Source: Anomaloglossus baeobatrachus
Taxonomy: Eukaryota > Chordata > Amphibia > Anura > Aromobatidae
Reading direction: 5' to 3'
Assembly: GCF_048569485.1 (NCBI RefSeq)
Contig: NC_134357.1
Location: forward strand, 354,731,812 to 354,795,811
DNA: 64,000 nt
Shown one piece after another: positions 23,201 through 35,200 of this stretch. Every line of letters begins with the position of its first letter. Position 1 is the stretch's first letter. Position numbers and translations under genes: made by a program. The notes beneath the pieces were generated by a model that ran no database searches, had not been told where the DNA came from, and worked only from the letters and a program-made list of their open reading frames with translations.

Positions 23201-26200
23201 CGCTCATTAGCATAAGATAAAAGATCTTTAGAAATACTTTTTCAAAAGATCTCTTTATCTATGCTAATTTATACAGGGACTGTTAGGCTATGTGCACACA
23301 GTGCGTTTTTCGCGGCGTTTTTGCGCGTTTTTCGGGTGCGTTTTTGGCCTTAAAACTGCAGGACTTTGCTTCCCCAGCAAAGTCTATGAGTTTTCATTTT
23401 TGCTGTCCGCACACATCTGTTTTTTTTACCTGCGTTTTTGAGTTAAAAAAAAAAAATGGACATGTCAGTTCTTTCCTGCGTTTTTCTACGTTTTCCCCCC
23501 ATGCAATACATTGGAAAAACGCAGAGATCAAAAACGCAGCAAAACGCACTAAATTGCGGTAAAAACGCGTGCGTTTTTTGATGCGTTTTTTCTACGCAGG
23601 TGCGTTTTTGTGCGTTTTTAGCGGCCAAAAAACGCACAAAAACGCAGCGTCAAAAAGACGCAGTGTGCGAACCTAGCCTTAGGCAGGGATTAGCAATATA
23701 CACCCAGAACTGCTCATGGTTCTGGGTGCATATTGGACCTGACAGGTTCCCTTCAAGTACGTACTAAACTACAAATAAAAACAATGCGCCTTGTGCGTGC
23801 CCTATAGGCACTTTTTCCTCATTCTAATGAATAGGATTTGTATTGTAATCAGATCTGAAGTGTATTTTTAATGTTGATTTGGGGCAGAATCCGTGAAGAA
23901 AAAAAAAGATAAAAAAAATCTCTAAGTGTTTTTTAACAGCCTTCTCACTTAATGTGTTAAGTTTGGAGCTGATTCCAAAAGGAATTTGCCTCAAAAATCA
24001 AAACATGTCAATTATTTTTTTTTTCTATCAGGCATTTAGCAAAACCTCTTAGGGACAAAATGCTAAAAAAATCCTTTTATAAATAGAAATGAAGAGTTAG
24101 AGAGCATTTTTGAAGTGGATCCACTCCATAAACTCCATGTGAACGCAGGGTTCTATCCATATGGATTGGCCGTTATGGATAAGCATGCTTTTCCCATGGA
24201 TTATGTATCGGTTTGTATACACAAATATATATGAGCCCTCTTGATTTGAACGTTTGTTGTGTAGTCGTTAGTGCATGTACGTGGTGGAGACAATACATGC
24301 CGCCTGTGGGTGTGGGAGCGGCCAGGTGTGGGGCCACCTGGCAGGTGTGTGACTTCTATGGCACCTGGGACTCACGTCAACGCTTCCCACCAGGTGTTCA
24401 GGTCTTAGAGTTTACCTCAGGCCTGGACTATGGGGGATGTGCATTAAATATTTAACCTCTTGTATGCTATCATACAATGATCTGGACCATAGTACTCCTC
24501 ATGTGTTTCTGTGACTGAATCTTCACCCTGCCCCCCGTACGGGTTTCCTTTTCCCCTCGGAAATGGAACTTTATTAGAGGCAGATGCAGATTTTCCTGAA
24601 TATCCGAGGCCCTGTATTTATGTGAACAGCCCACTCAGCTGGGTGACAAAACATTTCCTTCATGCAATGAGCAGCCTTTGTGCGGCTAATGACCCCTCCC
24701 AGAGGCCTTTGCAGAAAGCTGCCTATTAGCTGACTTACTGATGTGGTGGCAACACACAAAGAAATCTCGCTATGCCCTCCGCTCCCTTCCAAACAATTCT
24801 TCTCATTCTAATCACTCCGGCTTATTTACCACAGTATTTCTACACTGATGGGTAAAAATGGGAAAATACAGACTTCTATTTCCTAAAATTGCTCAGCCTG
24901 CAGGGGTATGAGATTTTCACAGGAGGAAGCCATATTTGTCTTTCACCAAGTTATTCAATCTAGAACAATATGCATATACTTCACAATGTACGTACGATGG
25001 ATACAGCGGAGCAGACGCTGCGGGGCAAGTGCCAGGGAATCATCAATCCCATTACTTTGTCAGTTAGTAGATCCCACTGCAGCTATAAGGAGCGTGTGTA
25101 CGATATAAAAATATATATTTGTGACAAAATGGTGTCCTCTCATGTGGAAGAGGGGCAACCGGACCATCCAAGGTTGACCCTAAGATTTCAGTAACTGTTT
25201 TGAACTGCTGGTGGTTTGCATGCGAATTGCCTACTACCTGCCGCATATTGTATGTGGAAACCAATCTAGGACTGCATTCACACACAGAGGTCGTGCTGCG
25301 GCTGAACCATTGCAGTCCTGTGCCGCTGTGTTCATTCCACAGTTTCCGTGCACAATCACTTTATCTTTCAGAGAAATGGCTATTTCGACAAAGAAGGAGG
25401 ATCCAGCTTCCGGAATATAATAAAATCTTCAAGCTTTATTTCAAAAGTCAGTATAAAATGTTTTCATAATAAATGGATGGGGTCAGGGAGGCCGGGCGCG
25501 GCAACGCACTTCGAATGCTACCTGCGTTCTTTAGCAAGCCTATTTGTTCAATACAGTTGAATCGCAGCTAGATAAGGTCACATGCGGTCGCATGTAACAG
25601 CATGTCACCTTGCCTTGCCGCGATTCCATTGAACTGTATTGCACTGTATTGCCATATCCGGCAGTGCGGCAAAATACTGATGTGAAACCCGCATAATCCG
25701 TGCATGCCGGACTCCACCACAGCCGAGCTGGATCACATTTCCTTTCCTCCAAGTGGCTATTTCACGTGCAAGACCAAGCTGCCACTCGTAATGGCCGTGC
25801 AGTTTTCCAGGTGACACAGCTGCAAGAGGAAGTGATTGTGCAGGGAAACTATAAAAAGGCTGCAGCAGTACTGGAGTTATGTGGTTAAAAGCCACAGTAT
25901 CGCTGCTCTGTGTGAACGCAACCCTTATTGGTAACAGATATCCCAAGAAAAAGAATAAGAAGTGTTTTATGGACTGTATGCGTGCAGCTTTTGGCATGGA
26001 ATACGCACCAAAATCCATGTGTGAGTATTATTCACATGTCCGTATTTGTAAGACATAGGCCGGGCTCACATGAGTGCATTTCACAGCCAGTATAAGGCTC
26101 TGTGCGCACTAGTGCGTTTTACCCGCGGATTTACCCGCGGATTTGCCGTGGAAATTTCTTCAGAAATGTCTGCAATCTTTGTGCAAACATTTCCCAGCAA

Positions 26201-29200
26201 ATTCTATGAGAAAAAAAAATAGCTGTGCGCCCTGTGCGGATTTTTCTCAAGAAATTTCCTTGAGAAGAATTTCTCGAGAAAATTTCTTGAGAAAATGAGC
26301 ATGTCAATTCTTTTCCGCAGGTACCCTGCGGATTTCGGCAGTACAGCCTGCAAAATCCGCAGGGAACCACCCGCGGGAAAATCGCGGCAAATTCGCGGCT
26401 ATTCCGCGGCAAATCCGCATGCGGATTTGGTGCGGATTTTTTCCGGAGGTCCGGAAATCTTTCACTCCCAGAAGTTTCTCAAGAAATGTTCTTGAGAAAC
26501 TTCACATTTCTAGTGCACACATAGCCTAAGAGGCTGTATGTTTGGGTTGAGAGACCTACTGCCAGATTAAATATGCTCATGTGAGCCCAACAAAAATCAG
26601 GAGTAGATTCTTTGGAGAAAGGAAAAAAAACACATAAGGTTATGTCCCCATGTTGAGTTTTTGGTGTGTTTTTGATGTTGCACCTATTAATTAAATGAAA
26701 TTTTTCATCAGGTTTTTGCCACCTAATCTGAGAGCAGCATAACGTAGTGGCAGAGACCGTGATTCTATGGGTGTGTCACTTACTGGGCTGTTTAGTGTAG
26801 TTGCACTTTGCGTTATTTGCCGCGTTTTTTGCTACATAAAAGGTGCGGTTTTTGTTCATAACCTTTCTATCTATGGGAAATCCAAAATGCTGTGGGCACA
26901 CTGCATTTTTTTCCTATAGGTTTTACTGCAGAATTTCTGCAGCAAAAAAAGAAGTAGCATGTCACTTCTTTTCCGCAGGTATCTGCATTTTTGCCATAGA
27001 TAATGGTAAAAAACCGCAGGGACCAACCTGCGGGAAAAACGCACCAAATCCGTGGCAAAAACGCAACAAACCGTGTCAAAACCGCATGCAGATTTGGGTG
27101 CGTTTTTTGCCGCGGGTGCGGAATTCTGCCAGAGGGTGCAGAATTTTCTTAAGAAACATGCATTTCCCAGTGCGCACAGACACTTAGGCGGGCTTTGCAC
27201 ACTACGACATCGCAGGTGCGATGTCGGTGGGGTCAAATCGAAAGTGACGCACATCCGGTGTTGCTGTCGATATCGTAGTGTACAAATTTTTTTTGATACA
27301 ATTAACCAGCGCAAAAGCGTCGTTATCATATCATCGGTGTAGGGTCCGATATTTCCATAATGCCGGTGCAGCGACAGGTACGATGTAGTTCCTCGTTCCT
27401 GCGGCAGCATACATCGCTGTGTGTAAAGCCGCAGGAGCGAGGAACATCACCTTACCTGCGTTCCGGCTGCAATGCGGAAGGAAGGAGGTGGGCGGGATGT
27501 TTACGTCCTGCTTATCTCTGCCCCTCCGCTGCTATTGGCCACCTGCCGTGTGACGTTGCTGTGACGCCACATGACCCGCCCCCTTAGGAAGGAGGCGGGT
27601 CACCGGCCAGAGCGACGTCGCAGGGCAGGTAAGTGCATGTGAAGCTGGCGTAGCGATAATGTTCGCCACGCCAGCAATCACAAGATATCGCTGCTGCGAC
27701 GGGGGTGGGTACTATCGCGCTCGACATCGCAGCATCGGCTTGCGATGTCGTAGCGTGCAAAGTACCCCTAAGGCTTCCTTCACACATCTCTATCTCTGGT
27801 ATATGTGACGTCCACTTTACACATACCGGAGACCCAAACTCGATCCATTAAATTCAATGGGCTTGATCACACATCCAAGTTTTCACACGGCTCGTGGGTC
27901 CATGTGGCGCACTTGCTTGTCTATGTGCTCTATACGGCGATATTTCCGTTTTCTGCCGGCAGCACGGGTGTCACAAGGACTGCACACTGATGTGATCTGT
28001 GTGACATGTACCGGAGAAAACATAAAAATAAGGAATTTTTATACTTGCCTGTGTCCAGCTGTCTCTGCTGTTTTCTTTCTTCTGGCCCTCTCATTATGCT
28101 CATTGCACGCTCTTTGCACTGACCGTGGATCTGGAACTAACAGCAGCGTAGGACACCGCAGCACCAGCGACAGGTAAGTATACCAGCTCATGCTGTCCGC
28201 CTGCTATCCGGATGTCACACGGACAGCACAGGTAGAAGACATACTCCCCTTCTCCATGGACCGTGCAAAACGTTTGTGTTTTGCACGGACGTTTGAAAAA
28301 AGCCTTACTGCTAGATCTGCATAAAAAAAACAACATTGATTTTATCAAAATGACAGCAGACCGCTCAGTAAGTGACATATCGCTGGAATCAGGGTCTCTG
28401 TCTTTACATTGTGCTGATCTTAGGGTAGCAAAAACCTGGTGACAGATTCCCTTTAAATTTAGGTTACATGCGTTTTTCTGTGCCTCTTTTTACATATTGC
28501 AATTTTGATGCTGCGTTTTTATGTCCTGTTTTAAACAAAGGTGCTTTGTTTTTGATACTTGTTATCTGGTATTTGGCTTTGACAATTTTTTTATTGATAT
28601 TCCTATACGTGGATTACATACATTTTTGTGTTTTGTTTTTTTTATTTACGGATTTTCCAAATCTGATGCAAGTCTATGAGACATTCTGCATATACATCTT
28701 GGCATAGCCACAAGAGAAATTGTCATGTTGCGGATTTGAAAAATTCACCGCAGGTCAGTTAACACTGTAAAATAGAAGCAGCAGGCATGAGATTTGTATA
28801 AATCCATCTACTCTGCTGGAACTGTAAGGCTTCTTTCACACTTGCGTTGTGAGGCATCCGTTATAGTGCGTTGTGTGACGCATGTGACGGGGGTGTTGCA
28901 AGTAGTGTGCTAATAAAGTAACGGATTCCTGTAAAAGAATGTTTTGAGATTATTTTTTTTTTTTTTAATGTTTCGCCGGGAAAAGGAGATTTGCGGTGAG
29001 CGCAAATCCCCTGAGTGACTGCAGTGAGCCGCGCGATCAGCTGTGCCGTCACTCAGGTGACCCGCAGCCACAGCTGGAGTCCTCCAGCCAAGAGCTGTGT
29101 CTGCGTGTCACGTGAATGAGGGCACAGCTGATCGCGCGGCTCACTTCAGTTGCTGCGTGGAGCTGATAGAGAGCGGTCGTGTTCTACTGCCGCTCCTGTC

Positions 29201-32200
29201 AGCTTCATGTAGCAGAGCTGGATGCGTTGTGGGACCTCTGTGGATTACGTCGGACCTGGAGGGGTATTTGGGGGTTTATTAAAGTGGTGAAAGAGGGCTT
29301 TTTTTTTGTCTTTTATTCCAAATAAAGGATTTTTTCGGGTGTATGTGTTTATTTTCTTTAACTTACAGGTTAATCATTGAAGGTATCTCGGGGAGACGCC
29401 TGCCATGATTAACCTAAGATTTAGTGGCATCTATGGGCTGCTGCCATTAACTCCTTATTACCTCGATTGCCACCGCACCAGGGCAATTTGGGATGAGCTG
29501 GGTAGAGTCCCAGGACTGTCGTATCTAATGGATGCGGCAATTCCGGGCGACTGCTGGCTGATATTGTTAGGCTGGGGGGCTCCCCATAACGTGGGGCTCC
29601 CCATCCTGAGAATACCAGCATTCACCCGTGTGGCTTTATCTTGGCTGGTATAAAAATTGGGGGGTGGGGGGGCAGCACGTCGTTTTTTTAATTTATTTAT
29701 ATTACTGCACGATATAGACCCGCCCACTGGCGGCTGTGATTGGTTGCAGTGAGACAGCTGTCACTCAGTGTGGGGGCGGGTCAGACTGCAACCAATCATA
29801 GGCGTGGGTGAGCGGGGGAAGTAGGGAATACAAGATTGATTAATGAGCGGCCAGCATTTTCAAAAGAGGAAAAGCTGCCAGAGCTTTGTGACAGCCATGC
29901 AGCGCCGCGCCGGTGATCGGTGAGTAAGAGAGGGGGTGCAGAGTGGGGAGAGAGACCAGGAGTGATTTTAAACGATTGCGCTATTCTCCATAGCGGCGGA
30001 TTGTGCTGAACGCAAGTGTGAAAGCGCCCTAAGACACAGCGTGAAAAACTTGCTAAAAACTCATTGTGGGCACACAGCTGAAGTCTGCTTTCACACGCCC
30101 AGCAAAGTCTTCTGACCTAAACTCCACAGCCTATAATACCACATGCACCATGAATGTCAGATATGTGAAGCTACCTGATGCTATGTGCGCACTAGAAAGT
30201 GCCTTTTTCTTAAGAAAAAAACGGACTCTCTTAAAGAATCCCGCACCTGCGGTAAAAAACCGCAACAAAATCCGCATGCGGTTTTACCGCGGTTTGCCAC
30301 GGATTTGCCTTGGATTTACCTTGGATTTTCCGCAAGTTAGCCCCTGCGGATTTTTACCATTATCTATGGCAAAAACTGCAGGTACCTGCAGAAAAGAAGT
30401 GACATGCACATTAATTCCGCAGCGGAAAATCCGCAGGTAAATCCGCAGGTATAATAAAACGCAGTGTGCGCACAGCATTTTTTAAAACCCATAAGATTTG
30501 CTGGGGAATAACTGCAGCAATGTTAAGACACATTTTCTACAGCAAATCCGCGGGTAAATCGGCAGCGTGTGCACATAGCCTAAGGCCATGTGCGCACTTG
30601 AAAGTGACTTTTTCTCAAGGAAAATCCAGACCCTCTGAAAGAATCCCGCACCTGCGGTAAAACACCGCACCAAAACCGCAACGAAATCTGCATGCGGTTT
30701 TGCCGCGGTTTGGTGCAGATTTGCCGCGGATTTGCCAGCATTTTTTATACCCATAGGTTTTGCTGGGGAATGACTGCAGAAATATTAGACACATTTTCTG
30801 CAGCAAATCTGCGGTAAAATCCGCAGCGTGCGCACATAGCCTAAGGCCTCATTCAGACGTGACGTTTCTCATACACAGAAAACCAAGTGTCTTTAGTGTT
30901 TTGGATCAGAGTATCATCAGTGATTTTCCTTATATGAAAACATAAACAAATGGCAAAGCTTCTCCTATATACTGCAATGTTAATCATACAGACTGTACAC
31001 GGATTTTCATGGATCCCATAGACTTCTATGGATTATTTTAATTTGTAACACTGAAAAAAAGGCGTCTCCTTGATTTTCTTTTCTTTTTTGGACACACTGT
31101 AATTAGTACGTACTCCATCTCAAAACCAGAAATAGAAGATGTAGGTGAAAAAAATGGATGACTGAATGAGGCCTAATGGAAATATTCATACTTTAGGCGG
31201 CTGTCACACTGCGTTCTGATCCCCGTTCAGTGGTCCCATCAGGGCTTCCGAAGCCCCACGCAAAACCGGTTCTAGACCTATGCGCTGACGGAGCTATTGA
31301 CGATAATGATGCTGACAATCACCGTGTGCTCTGTTGTGCACCATTTTCGGGAGTATATGCTTAGTGGAGGTGGACATCCAGATGTAGTAGACTGCATCTT
31401 GGTGTCTGCCTTCAATAGGTGTATATATTGGGGGCAGGTGACAGACCACAGCAGGGGGCTGCTCGAGATGCTTGGATCTGGAGTCATGGCGGTGGCTCGA
31501 GGGGAGGCCGGACCCGGGCCTGAGCACCCGTTTGTCACCCGCAAGTGAAAAAGGGGATTTGTTATATAGGGGAGGTGACACCGCCGCTGCCTTGGTATGG
31601 GATGCCCGGGGCTGATGGAGCGGGGAAGCAGGATGGTATCCCCTCCATGGGTAGGGAAGGTGTTGTTTCGGGGCCCAAGTGTCGGTGAGATAGTGATCGG
31701 GCACAGTCTGCGGGGATGGACCGGATGATACCGCTGTACTCACTGTTTTGCATAAAATCACACAGAGTCCAGATAGTAAACCAACTGCCGGTAGCCGGTA
31801 GCCTCCGGAAGGGTGTGCTCGGGTCCCGCACAACGCTGGACAAAACAGGGGCCCTTCCTCCTGCACTTTAGGTTGGTGTCTTGTGTGTTGACTAGTCCGC
31901 ATGAAACGGGGAAGTGACTTTTCCTTGGGAGCTGTGGCCCGCAAGAACTGACCCGTGGGATTTTAGCAGGCACTTGCAGATGCCCTATTCCCCACGTTGG
32001 GCTGCGGTCTCGCTCTATCTGGGCTGTTAGTGGGACAAGACTTGGAATCTTGTCCCCTGCTGGTTAATTGGAAAGGTGCTTGCAGCTGTCCTTGCCCTAG
32101 GGTCCAGGTACCCCGACTGTGCACGGCCTCCGGACCGGATTCCCGCTGTCAGCATCGGCGGGCTACAACCCTGCCCCGGTCCACTTAAGGTCTCCCGCAA

Positions 32201-35200
32201 CCGGATCTCCGTCGCCTGTGGCCCCGCTCTGCCATCTGCCACCCAGTCAGCTCAAGTAGTCCAGTAGCCGGGAGCTACAACCCCCGACTACCTCTTCACT
32301 CTTCTCACTTCCACTGTCTCCTCTCAACTCTCCTCCTCTCGACTGTTGTTCCCTCCCCTTGACACCTCAGATCCCCTAGGTGGGCATCACCATCTGCTGG
32401 TCCCGCCCACTGGTGTGTCTCTATTGTCCTGGGGGGGGGGGGTGACTAGGCTTTTGTGGCTGGTGTATGTACCTGTGTGGGGTTGTGATGGAGGGTCAAG
32501 GAGGAGGGAATCCTGCACCTGGAAGAGGGGTGCAGTCATCTGTGACATCCTGATTTTGTCAGGGCGTCACATATGCTCCGTAAAATGGTGCACAACAGAG
32601 CACACGGTGACTCCGTCTGCAAAATTATAGTCAATGGCCCTGTCGGCGCATGTGTCCAAAACACGTTTTGCGGGCGATTCAGGTGGAAGCTATGATATAC
32701 ATGTTAAGGCCATGCTACGTTTCTTGCTGCATGGCTGTGCATCACACAAGAAAACCGCAATTTCACAGCTATTTTGTTTTCACGAGCTTCACAAGTGATT
32801 ACACCGCGGTACAGCCTGTGTGAATATGTGCTACAGCACCGCATACTGCTCAAGTGAGGACATTGGATGGCCATAACTGGAACTTGTAATTTTCCTTATT
32901 AAATATTTAGCAGTTCAGCAGTGACATAATGAATCTCAACAGGACTTGGGTTTTTTTTATTAGTTTTGTTGACAAGTTTCTAAAGAAGTAAGTCCTGTAG
33001 ACCCCACATACAGTGCGCACATGGTATGGTCCACCTCTGCTCCTGGGGCTATGGAGTAATGACATGCTGTGTAATGGAGGTGGGCGGCTGACTTCCTTGT
33101 GAAATGAATAGCTGGGAGCAGCTCCCTCTCCATCAGACATCCTGGAGCCGCAGGCTGGTCCTCTGGAATGCAAGCAAAACCTCACTCTGCTCCACTGGAG
33201 GGGGGAACAATTAATGGTTGTAGGGTCTGTGGTCCTGAGAACCTTTTACAGGATATCACAGAAATCAAATGCTGGGTATCTTAATTCCGTCTGCGCTTTA
33301 TCTATAGTGAAAGTTTAATAACACAAAATTATAGAAGACGCTCAATCAGATGATATTTTGCAAGAAGCAAGAGTAAATTGCCGATATCTGCATATTAGTG
33401 GTTCTTGTTAATAAGGCTGGGTTCACACTTTGCAGCACCAAGAAACTGCATCGGAATGCAAATTGGTTACTGGTTTAAACAGAAGATTGGTGGTGTTTTT
33501 CCTGAAGCTTTTCTTTTATTTGGGTGTCTTTCCTGATGTTTTTTCGTGGCGCCAAAAGATTAGTCTAGCCACTTCTCTTTTAACTATTTTGCGGCTTTCA
33601 AAGCCTGAAATGGTTAAAGGAAGCTCAACAAGAATGAACATATCATATAGACATTGCAGTGCATAAGTTCACTCTCTTTAGCATTTTTTAAGCCCTTTTT
33701 CAGATGAATTTCGGAGTGGACCTTCCTGAAAAAGATGTTGTGTGCACATACCCCAATAGTGATGTCATCGTTGCTGTGATGTCATCATACGTTTGGACTA
33801 GGTAAACTAATTTAATTGATAATAGTGTTTGCTGAAGTTTCACAAAGCTTGACCTCCATTCCTACAGCTTATAGATTAGCTGTGGTTAGAATTATAACTC
33901 ACAAGTCAAAACTGAATTTCTTTTATAGGTGAACATCCATCTATTTTATGTTTTGTCTGTAGATTCCCCCTAGCTGTGTTTGAACCCGACCTTACTGAGG
34001 GTCTCGAAAGACCGCAATGCCCTAACTGATGGCGGATCTCCCAACCTGAACTTACATCCTCATATGTGTCCGAGGAGATAGGTTTGGGTGGGAGAACCTG
34101 CGGTGAGTCCCCTGAAGTACGCCCAACTGAGTCTGCTATTAAATGGTATGTGGTGTGACCTGAGTGTGTACCGCCTCGGCTGCGGCTGCCAAGCCGCTCG
34201 GATCCGTGCTCGCGTTCTATGGGTGGTGGCTTGAGCCTCTCACGGACCCGGGGGTCACGTCGCTCTGCAAGGGGGTTGGCGTTACACACGGGGGATGCGG
34301 GTATTTGGTTTTTGGGATGATTGTTCGTGACGCCACCCACGGGTTGTGGTGATGGTGGACACCACTACTGCGGTAAAGGTGCGGGGACTCCCGGGAGCGG
34401 TGTAGTGGCGCAGATAGTTGTTGACCCCTCCGTGGGTAGGGGATGTTGGTCCCGGGGCCCGGTCGGGCTGTGGGCAGGGGGGTGCAGGGCGCAGTGTTGC
34501 GGTGCAGCGCGGTGCCTGACTGCACTTTTGTACTCACGATTAAACCACACAGAGTCAAACGAAGGTATGAACGGGGCCCGCAGCCGGCTGCAGCTTCCTA
34601 GTCGGGTTGGCAATGTCCGCCTTTCTCCCGCACCTGTGTTTGTAGTGTGACCACTGTGCCTGGGCACTGGTAGTCCGCTCCCCGGCGTGTATGTGTCGTA
34701 GGAGCCCCTTTTGCCCGCAGGCGCTGGCCCTTGGATCTCTGGACAGGTTGGGCTGTTGCCTTCAAACGGGACTTTGGTGGGAATGAACCCCTGAGGTCCA
34801 GACTGCAATCAGTTAATTCGACTATGGTGGTGGCATATAGCCTAGTTCGGGGTCGGAGTACCCTGCCTGGTGCTCTGGTATCCTGTTAGCTCCCCGATTC
34901 GGTTCCAGCGGGCTACTACCCTGTCCTGGTCCCTCACGGTTCCGCAGGTTGTATTCCCGGTCTCCTGCAGGCGGCCACTGCCGTCTGCCTGCCTGACTGA
35001 ACTGAACTGAACTCAACTGACTCCGCTGTCTTCCTGCCTCAGGCCAGCAGACTCCTCAGGGGGGCGTGTCTTTCCGCCTGACTCCACCCACCTGGTGTGC
35101 CTGTCTAACACTGTGGGAGGCAATCAGGTCTTTGTGGTTGACTGATGGTACCTTTCTAGTGTGGGGGTGTATGTGGTGAGTGTTGTGACCTGTGACCCCT

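Noticed and set aside
31294-31944. 216-codon minus-strand frame
   Set aside because: It lies within the LTR-type fossil and its MITE host and shows no recognisable protein motif.
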